From the NCBI GenBank assembly GCA_937929805.1, contig CALFUT010000031.1, positions 62,001-126,000 of the forward strand: a stretch of 64,000 bases of DNA, in the 5' to 3' direction. This document shows, piece after piece, positions 54,793 to 63,887 of this stretch; position 1 is the stretch's first letter, and every line of letters starts with the position of its first letter. The translations under genes were made by a program, and so were the position numbers. Under the pieces are notes generated by a model. The model searched no databases. It was not told the DNA's origin and saw nothing but the letters and a program-made list of their open reading frames with translations. The stretch is from an uncultured Pirellulaceae bacterium. Its GTDB lineage: Bacteria > Planctomycetota > Planctomycetia > Pirellulales > Pirellulaceae.

Positions 54793-55549
54793 GTTGGAAC
54801 CTCGCTTCTTGCGTGTTACCGGTGACGGTGTTAATCCCTAGACAAACTGTTTTTCCGGCAAACGTGCCGCGGCAACGATTGAGCGTCAATCGCACCAACT
54901 GCTCATTGCGACCCGGCGAGCGTAAAGATCGATCGGTCGAATTCAAACCTTCCACTTGCCATTGCACATCGGCCCAAGTGGGTGCCGAAGCAGCCGACAG
55001 CGGTTGCACAAACAAGCCTAGGCAGCCGCTAGATTCTGCCGAAAGTTGAAAACGCCGAAACCAACGCGCGTCAATCGTTTCCATCGGTCCCCAAACCGCA
55101 GCGACCGCCGGGCAACGCAGCGCTTGATCGATAGACCAGAGAAAATCGTTGTCCTCAAGTGACTCGGTCATGAAATCGGGCGTGGAAGATGAGTGAACAG
55201 ATCGAGTCGATTGATTCGTTTGGTCTCGCAGGATAATGGTTCGCTCAAGCGGCACTCCCATCACGGCAGCCGCCGGAGGATAAAACTGATTCGCAGGGTC
55301 AATCACGACCAACGAACCACCGTTGCGGCAGGCTTCTATCGCGGTCAGCAGCGACAGGTAGTCGGCCCCGCTTCCTCCGGCGGTGATCCATTGCACCAGC
55401 GATCCTCGTTGGTAGCCGCTGACGGGCAGCAGGCCATCCAATGCCACGCACCCACTGGAAATTGTCTGTTCGGATCCGGCTCGCGATCCGGATTCAACAC
55501 TGCGAATGCGGTTCTGCAGTTTCTGTATCAGTTGAGTTTTCTGTTCCAT
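54722..55549 (-). CDS. imuA: ImuA (RecA-like accessory protein of the mutasome)
   Basis: 275 residues from the ATG at 55549 (MEQKTQLIQKLQNRI). An 8-residue longer frame reaches 55573. SSGCVALDGLLPVSGYQRGS, then TAGGSGADYLSLLTAI in place of a canonical Walker A, and GSLVVIDPANQFYPPAAA are the ImuA signature. It is a RecA-fold protein without a full P-loop, located upstream of imuB (71 bp overlap) and dnaE2. The trio forms an SOS-type mutagenesis cassette. Confidence 0.9.
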   Translation of the reverse strand: MEQKTQLIQKLQNRIRSVESGSRAGSEQTISSGCVALDGLLPVSGYQRGSLVQWITAGGSGADYLSLLTAIEACRNGGSLVVIDPANQFYPPAAAVMGVPLERTIILRDQTNQSTRSVHSSSTPDFMTESLEDNDFLWSIDQALRCPAVAAVWGPMETIDARWFRRFQLSAESSGCLGLFVQPLSAASAPTWADVQWQVEGLNSTDRSLRSPGRNEQLVRLTLNRCRGTFAGKTVCLGINTVTGNTQEARFQHESTNRLPVVPQLANPAASRQPA

Positions 55550-55938
55550 CGCCTGTCCCTGGTGCTTTGTCACACCTTAATTTTTGGGTTGCCCGGTAAT
55601 CGTTAGCATTGTGATCAAATAGTTTTTGCTGAAGGCCAACCCAAATTTTTAGTAGTCACAAAGCACTGGTGAATCCCTGAAACGTCTGTCGGCCTAGTTT
55701 GCAGACGCTCTGGACACCTCTGGTCCCACAAAACCAGAAAAATGAAACAATGTTCATTAGTGTACGCATATACATTTAATTCCTCACAACCCAACATGCA
55801 AGCAACTGCACAGAAAATGGCTGGAATCGTTAGAAATCAACGATTCCACAAGAGAAACAGCTTCCGGCGCGAGCAGGAAGATTCGGGACAGCACAACGGC
55901 GGCGGTGGAAAAGCTGTCAAGAAGACAGTGGCTGGGGC
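55550..55938. other. 390 bp spacer upstream of imuA, probable promoter region
   Basis: Located between imuA and the HNH gene, both on the minus strand. It is AT-rich in parts (55735-55795) and contains two candidate operator palindromes. No gene recognised. Confidence 0.45.
55741..55758. promoter_or_regulatory. Candidate operator (palindrome AATGAA-N6-TTCATT) upstream of imuA
   Basis: AATGAAACAATGTTCATT has perfect 6 bp arms. A further imperfect palindrome TGTACGCATATACA lies 5 bp after it. They lie about 190 bp upstream of imuA, where a damage-response (LexA-like) operator would be expected. Neither matches the E. coli or B. subtilis LexA box, so this is only a candidate. Confidence 0.3.
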
Positions 55939-56373
55939 TTATTCTTCCGGTGGAAACAGACCAAACAATTGCTCAGCCTGACGAATCTTCTGACGACGTT
56001 GCGTATTAAGACACAACGCCTCAATGGTCGCTTTTCCACAGACCGTTTTCCCAATCAGAGAATAATCATCCCAGTCAAAATGCTCTGCCCATAAGTTTAA
56101 CCGTGGATTAAAAAGAGCGACGATATCAGACGAGCCACTCCACCCAACGTTGACTCGATCTGACTTATGCAGATTGCAGCTGGGGCAAGCCCATGCCAGA
56201 TTCGTCACATCATCGGTTCCTCCCGCAGAACGAGGAACAATGTGCTCGACATGAAATGTTGCTCCCTGCAGCGAATCGTGCATTCGGCAATACTCGCAAC
56301 GAGCGCCTGCTCGCGCGATGACCAATCGTCTGGTTTCAGCAGTGACCACGATGCTAAGCTGGTTTGCGGCCAA
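55939..56373 (-). CDS. HNH endonuclease
   Basis: 144 residues. The HNH region is ARCEYCRMHDSLQGATFHVE, then HIVPRSAGGTDDVTNLAWAC and PSCNLHKSDRV. The pairs CEYC and CPSC bind structural zinc, and HVEH, N and H form the nuclease centre. The short C-terminal helix continues to FGLFPPEE. It overlaps the 3' end of the 74-residue gene upstream by 20 bp, an arrangement repeated in other genomes from memory. Function unknown. Confidence 0.9.
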   Translation of the reverse strand: MAANQLSIVVTAETRRLVIARAGARCEYCRMHDSLQGATFHVEHIVPRSAGGTDDVTNLAWACPSCNLHKSDRVNVGWSGSSDIVALFNPRLNLWAEHFDWDDYSLIGKTVCGKATIEALCLNTQRRQKIRQAEQLFGLFPPEE

Positions 56374-56578
56374 GAAGGTGCAACGCCTCGGCTCGGACCA
56401 ACGCCAAACGCTCGCTCAATTCCGCAAGCGCGGACAAATCAGCAAGCTCCTGTTCCGTCAGCGTCCCTTCGTTGTTTCGATCCATCAGATCCTGCAAGCG
56501 TTTATCAGCGCGGTCAGGCAATCGCAGCATCGTAATACTTTCCACCCATTGCAAAGGTGCGTCTACCGATGATTCCAT
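56354..56578 (-). CDS. Small helical protein coupled to the HNH endonuclease
   Basis: 74 residues. MESSVDAPLQWVESI leads to a helix with LPDRADKRLQDLMDRNNEGT, then LTEQELADLSALAELSERLA and LVRAEALHLLGRK. The amphipathic helices suggest a coiled coil or a small partner or antitoxin-like protein. It overlaps the HNH gene by 20 bp and is probably its co-expressed partner. Confidence 0.75.
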   Translation of the reverse strand: MESSVDAPLQWVESITMLRLPDRADKRLQDLMDRNNEGTLTEQELADLSALAELSERLALVRAEALHLLGRKPA

Positions 56579-56717
56579 TGTTTCATGATCCTAGGGCGAA
56601 GATACCTAATACGACGCAATTATACCCAACACTAAACCGACCTGCGTAGCTCAGATTGTTTTGAACCGAAAAACTCGACTCAAAATAAACGTGGGAAAGA
56701 AGCCAGGACCGTCTGCT

Positions 56718-57794
56718 CTACCGAGCGTTCCAGCTTTCGGGATAGATCACCACTTCGATGCGGCGATTCGGATTCACGCCACCGACGGTGCCAGCAGGGT
56801 GCCGAGGCCGATTGCTGGCCATCGCCATGGTGAACATTTGCCGGCGAGGCAATCCGCTGCTGACCAATTGGTCGAACATCGCCAGCGATTGAGTGGCCGT
56901 CAACTGATGGTCGGAAGTTCCGGCGGGTGACAACGGTGTGCCGTCCCAGTGAGCTTCGATTCCGACAATCTGATTCGGGAACGTTTGCTCGATCGTACCG
57001 ACAAGATTGCGCAACATGGGCTGGCGTGAAGGTTGAATCCGGTAGGTGCCCGGCACGAATACTTGGTCGGATGGAAACTCAATGCGGATCACATCGCCAT
57101 CCATCCGAGCCTCGCCACCGGGAATTTGAATTCTCGACAAACTATTCATTAAACTGTTGTTGGCGCGGATGGTCGCACCGCCAGCCAGACGAGTGTTAGA
57201 TCCCGATGCTGAAGAAAAACCAGCCAGTTGACCACGAGCTTGATTCACGTTGGATTGAGCAGCCAATCGCTGCTGATTCTGATTGGCTTGATCTAGCTGC
57301 AAACGCATTGAGGCGAGTTGCTGAAGAGCGGATTGTCGTTCGTTCTGAGCCAACCGGATCTGGTCAGCCGTATCGCCCAACTGATCTTTTAGCGTTTGGC
57401 TGTATTGATTGGCCAGCTGAATTTTTTGATTCGAAGCAGCAAGCTCTGTGTTCAATTGCTGGTTATCCGCGTCGTACGCCGCCAACCGCTGATTGGCGAT
57501 TCGCAATTGCTCGGCCATCGCAGAGAATTGCTGATACTGTTCTTGAGTCGAGGTTTGAATACCGACCGTGTTTCGGTTTGAGGAGCCCGCTTGGTTGTTG
57601 GCCAAGCCTCCGAATAAACCCCCGTTTTGATTGCCAGTCGTTTGGCTACCGCCAAAGTTAAACAGCGTCGGCCGAGGGCTCTGATTAACACCGAACAAGC
57701 CGCTGGCCGCCGGCTGTCGACAACCGATCGACATGCTCGATACGGTCACCAAAACGGCTCCGATCAAAAATCGATAAAGTGGCAAATGGTTCAT
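56718..57794 (-). CDS. OmpA-like lipoprotein with coiled coil
   Basis: 358 residues. The signal peptide ends MSIGC, a lipobox at Cys25. Residues 30-80 are Gly/Asn-rich. A long coiled coil (about 85-170) contains QLRIANQRLAAYDADNQQLN and similar heptads. The C-terminus is an OmpA-type domain (TEQTFPNQIVGIEAHWDGTP-like strands, VGGVNPNRRIEVVI). It probably links the outer membrane to the cell wall or a scaffold. It follows, on the same strand, no close neighbour. Confidence 0.8.
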   Translation of the reverse strand: MNHLPLYRFLIGAVLVTVSSMSIGCRQPAASGLFGVNQSPRPTLFNFGGSQTTGNQNGGLFGGLANNQAGSSNRNTVGIQTSTQEQYQQFSAMAEQLRIANQRLAAYDADNQQLNTELAASNQKIQLANQYSQTLKDQLGDTADQIRLAQNERQSALQQLASMRLQLDQANQNQQRLAAQSNVNQARGQLAGFSSASGSNTRLAGGATIRANNSLMNSLSRIQIPGGEARMDGDVIRIEFPSDQVFVPGTYRIQPSRQPMLRNLVGTIEQTFPNQIVGIEAHWDGTPLSPAGTSDHQLTATQSLAMFDQLVSSGLPRRQMFTMAMASNRPRHPAGTVGGVNPNRRIEVVIYPESWNAR

Positions 57795-57972
57795 GTTTTG
57801 GTCGCAATGTCAGAACAAAATCCGCGCCGCGGACGAGCGAACTTGTCGAACCTTAGCAATCGCCCAAACCCGCGTAAATATGAATCCACTTAATCCGATT
57901 TCGACTGAAACCGGGACTCGCTAGCAGTGTTTTTAGGCAACGTTATTTTTTGCTGGCTAGAGCGGCGGCTAG

Positions 57973-58104
57973 CCCGGCAGGGGAAGGCTCCGTCCGCCCC
58001 CATTCACAAAGCGCCGTCCACCCCGGTTTGCAAAACACCGTCCGCCCCTTCAGGTGGCTGAGCTTTTCAACCCGCATGGCTCGGGCGGAGCCTCACTCTC
58101 CCGC
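57973..58104 (+). repeat. Dispersed palindromic repeat family A, copy 3
   Basis: Opens GGCAGGGGAAGGCTCCGTCC and closes GGCTCGGGCGGAGCCTCACT plus CTCCCG. Internal units (CACAAAGCGCCGTCCACCCC, GCAAAACACCGTCCGCCCCT) are a second, independently diverged tandem expansion. Same orientation as 3939-4094. Confidence 0.82.
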
Positions 58105-58223
58105 GTTCTTTTCGCACCGGCTGGCACTGAATTTCTCTTGAGCCTGCGATTCGCTTCTTCTACGATCCGCGTGAAAACTCATTCGCCTACCGGTTCGTGT
58201 CAAACCCGGCACACAACGAGATC

Positions 58224-59909
58224 ATGACGACCATGAACGACATCAAACCGCACGATACCCAACAGCCAGCCCAAGCCAACGACCTCGTCTCTGTGCGGCC
58301 TCGATTCGATGCACTTGATTGGTCCAACATCGCCCGTTTCATCTGCCTGAGCATCAGCGCGGCTTGTCTGAGTGGATGTTCGGGCTTCGGAACCGACAGT
58401 TTTTCAGGCGATGCGTTATCGAGCCGTCCGATTCTTCCACCGGAACCTTCATCGGTCATGCAAGCCGAACCAGATCCCGGTATCGCCCTAGATGACGATC
58501 ACAAAGCAATCGACCAACTAGCTCAAATGGTCGGAGCCACCGCCAAGAACCCAGCCGACGTTTTGGCCGACGCCGCAGCCAGAACTAGTTCGCAGGAAGT
58601 GCGTACTCCGGCGTTCCGCTTCACCACGGAAATGCCCGTTGAGCCCGATTTTGATAATGACTTTCCGGCCGCCGAGTTAGCGGCACCGGTGATCCACAAG
58701 GACGCAGAATTCATTGAAGCTGCCGCCAGCGACTCAACCAGCTTAACCCACTTAACTGAGGCTGGAGTAATGTTGGTTGCCGCGACTGAACCGATCGCTG
58801 AACGAATCGCTGAACCGATCGGCGCGGGGATCGCGATTGAGCCAAACTCAATATCAAGCTCCGTTCCCACGGAACCGGAACTGACTCCGCAGCCACTCAA
58901 ACCAATTGTTGACTCCCTAACTCAACCCAAATCAGAAACTGAGCCTGAGCCAACATCCCTCGAAGACGTTACTGTCACGGTTGATCTACCTCCACTTTCT
59001 GCCGCGGACATGCACGAGCTGACCCAATCGTTTGTCGCGGCACCGTCACTGGCTTCTCATCAATCGGTTGACCTGTCAAAATTGGAACTCGAGTCCAACT
59101 TGGCGGCAAAGCCAACCCCGCCCGCTCCACAACCTCAAGAGAAAGCGCTGACGCCGGCCGAGCATTTGTCTGAAACGATCCGGCTGATCGAAGAAACCGT
59201 TGCCGAAACGAGTGTCTCGGGCGAACACCACGGTGCGGAACCCGGCGTGCGTTTGTTGCAAATCCTTCGTGAAAAAATGGACCAAGTTTCGCCTTCTAAT
59301 TGGCGACTGTCCAACCAAGAGCACCAATACTGGCAGCAGCAACTGGAGGCCGTTTCAGTGATGTTTGAATCTGAATCAATCGACACACCCGATGGCAATC
59401 GTGAACCGCAACGTCACACCGCAACTCGGGCGATCGAGCACCTTGAAAGGGCCGCCCAACACCTTCGATCGATGGCAGGCCTGAGGTTACACGGTGGACA
59501 ACTGTGCTCACAGATTCTTGGTTTTGGAAAATTTGAAGAACTCGAATCAAATCGGTTTCAGCCGGGCGATCGCGCCTTGATCTACGTCGAGGTCGAAAAC
59601 CATTCTTCACAGATGGTCTCGAGTGATTCATCGTCTACGTCGGAGAACAGTGCGACTTTCCAGACGCGACTACAAGCCAGCTACGTCGTCCATGACTTGG
59701 CAGGGAAGATTGTCCATGAAGAAACTTATCCGGCCATCGAAGATCTGGCTCGTCGACATCGGCGCGACTTTTACCTTCACTTGCCCATCACGATCTTCGA
59801 GCTTTCGCCGGGCGAATACCAAATCACAGTTTCTATTAAGGACCTTGCTAACGCGAGCGAAGCGACGCTGCCCGCGATCGACTTCTTGGTCGTTCAGCCA
59901 ACCGATTAA
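58224..59909 (+). CDS. Large lipoprotein-like protein of unknown function
   Basis: 561 residues from the ATG at 58224. A GTG at 58197 and an ATG at 58233 are alternatives. A hydrophobic segment with the lipobox CLSGC starts about 36 residues in, late for a lipoprotein. The middle (about 70-300) is acidic and repetitive (IAERIAEPIG and Glu/Pro-rich), probably disordered. The last 200 residues are compact: GVRLLQILREKMDQVSPSNW, then a beta-rich C-terminus with RALIYVEVENHSSQMVS and GEYQITVSIKDLANA. I do not recognise the family. A scaffold or anchoring role is only inferred. Confidence 0.6.
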   Translation: MTTMNDIKPHDTQQPAQANDLVSVRPRFDALDWSNIARFICLSISAACLSGCSGFGTDSFSGDALSSRPILPPEPSSVMQAEPDPGIALDDDHKAIDQLAQMVGATAKNPADVLADAAARTSSQEVRTPAFRFTTEMPVEPDFDNDFPAAELAAPVIHKDAEFIEAAASDSTSLTHLTEAGVMLVAATEPIAERIAEPIGAGIAIEPNSISSSVPTEPELTPQPLKPIVDSLTQPKSETEPEPTSLEDVTVTVDLPPLSAADMHELTQSFVAAPSLASHQSVDLSKLELESNLAAKPTPPAPQPQEKALTPAEHLSETIRLIEETVAETSVSGEHHGAEPGVRLLQILREKMDQVSPSNWRLSNQEHQYWQQQLEAVSVMFESESIDTPDGNREPQRHTATRAIEHLERAAQHLRSMAGLRLHGGQLCSQILGFGKFEELESNRFQPGDRALIYVEVENHSSQMVSSDSSSTSENSATFQTRLQASYVVHDLAGKIVHEETYPAIEDLARRHRRDFYLHLPITIFELSPGEYQITVSIKDLANASEATLPAIDFLVVQPTD

Positions 59910-60113
59910 AGAACGCCGAAACGTGACACCTGAAAATTTTCGGATAACACCGGATGTAGGGTTTGGCGAAATTTGATCCGGCAGATGTTTTCAAACGTCG
60001 ATATACGAGATACAAGAACTCCCACGCGGGTTCCACGTCCTCTGGCCAACGGATTCTGAAGATTCCTCAGACGGCCATTTCTTCGCGTTTGAATTGTCGT
60101 TGAGAACCTTGCG

Positions 60114-61571
60114 ATGGAGTTAATCTCACTGCTGTTGGTAATCTCGGTGGTTATCTGGGCATTGGTAATCTGGCGGCACTTCAACGACAAACTGAGACTG
60201 TTCCATCCCATCCCGGTCATTGGAACTTTGATCGTGCTGACTGGCAGCGTCATCAGCAGTGACTTCTGGTCTTTGAAGCTCGGACCGTTACCCATCACAA
60301 TCGATCGACTGCTGGTCGGATTGCTAGTCTGCGTTTATGTCGTTCGGTACGTGGCCCGGTTTGAGGACCGGCGGCAGGTCAACCGGCTTGATGTGGCCAT
60401 TGGGCTGATGGTCTTTGTGCTGACCGTCAGCACATTTGCTCATGACATCACGATCCTAGAGAATCTGCCAATATCCCGGCTGTTGTTTTTCTACTTGGTG
60501 CCACTGGCTGTGTACGGCGTGGTCCGTAGCGGGGTGCTGGGCACCAACGACCTGAAGTTGATTTCAGTCAGCTTCATTGGCTTGGGAATATATTTGGCTC
60601 TCACGGCGATTTTTGAAACTCGCGGCTTAACCGCACTGGTCTTTCCCTCCTACATCATGACATCGGAATTCACCGAATTCCTTGGACGCGGTCGCGGCCC
60701 GTTTCTGAACCCAGTCTCTAATGGCCTGTTCATGATCACCGGCTTCTGTTGCGCGTTGATGTGGTGGACATCGGCGGACCGATTTGGAAAGGCCGCCATC
60801 GCAGGCATCACGCTGTTATTAGCAATTGGAGTCTACAGCACGTTTACTCGAAGTATCTGGTTGGCACTGATCGTGGCATGCGGCTGGTTCATCTGGTTTC
60901 CTGCATCACGTCGAATGAAAGTTGTCATGGCAATGTGGGGGCTACTGGCATTGCTCGCGTTGCTGCCCGTCTACGGCGACAAACTATTTTCGTTCAAACG
61001 CGACAAAGAAGTGACTCAGAATCAGATGGAGAAATCAGCGCAGATGCGCCCGATGTTCGCGATCGTTGCGATGAACATGTTCAAAGATCGCCCGTTCATC
61101 GGATGTGGGTTTGGGCAGTATCCGCGAGCAAAGTATCCATACTTGAAAAATCCGCATACCGACCAGCCATTAACGTCCACACGAACGTTGATGCAGCACA
61201 ACATCTTTCTAGCATACTTGACCGAAACCGGTTTAATTGGCTTGATGAGTCTGCTGCTGGTCATTGCGATGCTGGTTAGAGCCAGCTTGATTGTTTGGTT
61301 CAATCAAGAACTACCGTTCTGGCCACGGCACTTCGGATTACTTTCATTGACCTTCCTAAGTTGCGACGTTCTTAATGGGATGTTCCACGATGTGGCAATT
61401 ATCCCGATGGGCAACATGCTGTTATTCTTCTTGGCAGGCATCACCAACAACATCGTGTCAGGGCAGTGGCAGTTTGAACGTGAAACTGAATTTGCCGCAG
61501 CTCAGCAACCAACCACCACGCACTCGATGGCACTTCCGCAGGACAATTACACAAGCTCGGGGCTAACCTAA
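60114..61571 (+). CDS. O-antigen ligase/polymerase-like membrane protein
   Basis: 485 residues with about ten to twelve transmembrane helices. The Wzy_C signature region contains LGRGRGPFLNPVSNGLFM, YSTFTRSIWLALIVACGWF, and after a long loop IGCGFGQYP with MQHNIFLAYLTETGLIGL, the H-N-x-L-x-x-E pattern of O-antigen ligases. It probably transfers or polymerises polysaccharide at the periplasmic face of the inner membrane. No polysaccharide genes are adjacent. The downstream CPBP gene is convergent. Confidence 0.87.
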   Translation: MELISLLLVISVVIWALVIWRHFNDKLRLFHPIPVIGTLIVLTGSVISSDFWSLKLGPLPITIDRLLVGLLVCVYVVRYVARFEDRRQVNRLDVAIGLMVFVLTVSTFAHDITILENLPISRLLFFYLVPLAVYGVVRSGVLGTNDLKLISVSFIGLGIYLALTAIFETRGLTALVFPSYIMTSEFTEFLGRGRGPFLNPVSNGLFMITGFCCALMWWTSADRFGKAAIAGITLLLAIGVYSTFTRSIWLALIVACGWFIWFPASRRMKVVMAMWGLLALLALLPVYGDKLFSFKRDKEVTQNQMEKSAQMRPMFAIVAMNMFKDRPFIGCGFGQYPRAKYPYLKNPHTDQPLTSTRTLMQHNIFLAYLTETGLIGLMSLLLVIAMLVRASLIVWFNQELPFWPRHFGLLSLTFLSCDVLNGMFHDVAIIPMGNMLLFFLAGITNNIVSGQWQFERETEFAAAQQPTTTHSMALPQDNYTSSGLT

Positions 61572-61619
61572 TCCGCTTCACTTGCTTGTTCGTGCCCGCC
61601 GCGCGAGACTCTACCGCGT

Positions 61620-62402
61620 CTACCACAAGTGCCACGCACCGACCGCGATCACGTAGATACCTAATAGGAAATTGGTGACCGCATGAGCAACCACGCAATC
61701 CCATAGGTTACCGGTCCGATGCATCAGCCACGTTACCAGTGAGAACCAAGCGATTGCAGCAAACGCTTCGCCCGGATGTGTCAACACGCCATAAACCGAT
61801 GCGGCAGCCAACGCGCGGAAGCCGAGCTCCGTTAGGCGAACGAGTTGCCAGTCGTCGTTCTCAAGCCACCGCACCAGCCAACCGCGAATAAAAAGCTCCT
61901 CCACGATCGGAACGATGATCGCCAACAGGATAAAGCGGATACCCAAAAAGAACGCAAGGAAGGCACGGTCATTGAACTCTTCGAACGGATTGAACGACGG
62001 GCGATTGGGATACCAATCGCCCATGCCGATCGAAGTCAGCAGCTGCTTTTCCAATTGAGCTTCGCACAATGCGACCCAAATCACGACGCCGACCACACCG
62101 ACCACGACCGAAAGCCAGCTGAATTTCAAAGGGAAATGTCGCAGGTGCGTTTTGTGAAAGTACGTTAGCAGTCCCGCCGCGACGAGCACTTGGACGCCGA
62201 TCATCACCACGTAAGCTTTTGCTTGAGCTGAAACTCCAGTACCGTCAGCGGTTGAATCGGTAAAGTCCGGGTAGAAACTGGCGATTACCAGAAACATGAT
62301 CAGTGGTAAAATAAAGGCCAGCGTGGCGTGAATGGAGTCGGGAGCCCAGTCCGCCACCGAGTCTTTTTGTGGCGACCGGTAAGGGTTTTCAGAATCGGAC
62401 AT
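61620..62402 (-). CDS. CPBP family intramembrane metalloprotease
   Basis: 260 residues with six to eight helices. The catalytic motifs are VEELFIRGWLVRW (EE-x3-R), YGVLTHPGEAFAAI with His, and CVVAHAVTNFL (H-x3-N), the CPBP/CAAX-protease set. These are predicted membrane-embedded glutamate metalloproteases, often linked to prenylated or bacteriocin-related proteins. Its C-terminus lies 48 bp from the convergent O-antigen gene. Confidence 0.9.
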   Translation of the reverse strand: MSDSENPYRSPQKDSVADWAPDSIHATLAFILPLIMFLVIASFYPDFTDSTADGTGVSAQAKAYVVMIGVQVLVAAGLLTYFHKTHLRHFPLKFSWLSVVVGVVGVVIWVALCEAQLEKQLLTSIGMGDWYPNRPSFNPFEEFNDRAFLAFFLGIRFILLAIIVPIVEELFIRGWLVRWLENDDWQLVRLTELGFRALAAASVYGVLTHPGEAFAAIAWFSLVTWLMHRTGNLWDCVVAHAVTNFLLGIYVIAVGAWHLW

Positions 62403-62516
62403 TGAATTGCCTGAGAAAGCGTTCGTAAGTTGCAGGAAGCAAATTTACTCGCAATGGTTACTCGAAGCGATGCCGTTCGTCCTGTCCAGAAGACAAAAGT
62501 GGAAGAGAATGAAGCC

Positions 62517-63887
62517 ATGAACGGTGCCAACGCGAACGAGACGCAGCAAAAACGACAAACAATGACCAGCCTAGGATTGATCCAGCAATTCTCATCAACG
62601 TTGTTCCGCCGCAGAGGCTTCGGCCTGTTGATGATTGGTGTGTTGGCGTGCCTGTTTTTCGGACCTGCCTCAAGCACCAACGCGCAGTCGGACGCCCAAT
62701 GGCAACGCCAGCGGCAGAGAATGGTCGACGTGGCGGTACGAGCTGCCGGAGTCACCGACCCGCAGGTTCTAAAATCGATGTCGGATACGCGGCGTCATGA
62801 GTTTGTGCCGCGAAAATTTCGCGAGCGGTCGTACTTAGACGCGGGCGTGCCTATCGGCAATAAGCAAACGATCTCGTCGCCATTCATTGTCGCTTACATG
62901 ACGCAGTCGCTAGACCCGAAGCCAACCGACAAGGTTTTGGAAATCGGCACCGGCAGCGGCTACCAAGCCGCAATCCTTTCGCCGTTGGTAAAAGAAGTTT
63001 ACTCGATCGAGATCGTCGAATCGCTCGGCAAACGCGCGGCGAAGGTTTTGAAAAAGCTGAACTACAAAAACGTGTTCACCAAAATTGGCGATGGCTATCA
63101 AGGCTGGGCGGAACACGCTCCCTTTGACAAGATCATTGTGACGTGTTCACCAGAGGACATACCAAAGCCGTTGATCGAACAATTGGCCGAGGGAGGTCGG
63201 ATCGTCGTGCCCATCGGTGAAAGACACCAGCAAACTTTGTATCTGGTTGAAAAAGTTGATGGCAAAATGCAACCTCAGGCTTTGCGCCCCACCCTTTTCG
63301 TTCCGATGACGGGCAAGGCCGAAGACGAACGAGAACAGCTCCCCGACCCAACCAATCCAAAAATTCTCAACGGCGACTTTGAAGAAGGAGTCGATGAGAA
63401 AGGTTTTGTCAAAGGTTGGTACTATCAGCGGAACCTAACGTGGAAATCTTCAGACGCCTCGGAATCAGGACCAAACAATAGTGTGGCCGAAAACTCAAAA
63501 GACAACGATACAGACGGTAACCATTTCGTCGAGTTCAACAATCAAGTTCCCGGCCAGCACGCTCATCTGATGCAACGATTCTCCATCGATGGACGAGAAG
63601 TTCCTCGGCTTCGTTTCACGGCGAAGGTTGCGTGCCGAAATACAAGCGAAGGTTTGTACCCTGGCGATCTGCCCGATGTCGCACTCTGGTTTTACGATGA
63701 GAAACTTCACGAGGTCGGCCGGACCGTGAAGCTCGGACCGTTCCGCGAGAACGAATCATGGCACGAGCGAAAGCGGGAGATCCGCGTCCCGATTGCAGCT
63801 CGGACCGCGATCGTCCGGATTGGCCTGTTCGGAGGCACCGGTACAGCTCAATTTGACGACGTACGCGTCGAAAAAATCGGCGAATAG
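62517..63887 (+). CDS. pcm: Exported protein-L-isoaspartate O-methyltransferase with extra C-terminal domain
   Basis: 456 residues from the ATG at 62517 (GGAAGAG upstream). A signal peptide (LLMIGVLACLFFGPASSTNA) indicates export. The PCMT core (about 50-250) has FVPRKFRERSYLDAG, GNKQTISSPFIVAYMTQ, EIGTGSGYQAAILSPLV and KIGDGYQGWAEHAPFDKIIV. The remaining roughly 190 residues (ILNGDFEEGVDEKGFVKGWY to GTAQFDDVRVEKI) look like a carbohydrate-binding-module jelly roll, absent from usual 210-residue PCMTs. It should repair isoaspartyl residues in exported proteins, using SAM from an unclear source. Confidence 0.85.
   Translation: MNGANANETQQKRQTMTSLGLIQQFSSTLFRRRGFGLLMIGVLACLFFGPASSTNAQSDAQWQRQRQRMVDVAVRAAGVTDPQVLKSMSDTRRHEFVPRKFRERSYLDAGVPIGNKQTISSPFIVAYMTQSLDPKPTDKVLEIGTGSGYQAAILSPLVKEVYSIEIVESLGKRAAKVLKKLNYKNVFTKIGDGYQGWAEHAPFDKIIVTCSPEDIPKPLIEQLAEGGRIVVPIGERHQQTLYLVEKVDGKMQPQALRPTLFVPMTGKAEDEREQLPDPTNPKILNGDFEEGVDEKGFVKGWYYQRNLTWKSSDASESGPNNSVAENSKDNDTDGNHFVEFNNQVPGQHAHLMQRFSIDGREVPRLRFTAKVACRNTSEGLYPGDLPDVALWFYDEKLHEVGRTVKLGPFRENESWHERKREIRVPIAARTAIVRIGLFGGTGTAQFDDVRVEKIGE

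Noticed and set aside
58110-58135. A GGCAC-like word with TT downstream, considered as a sigma-54 promoter for the lipoprotein at 58224
   Set aside because: The -12 element does not match TTGC and spacing is poor.
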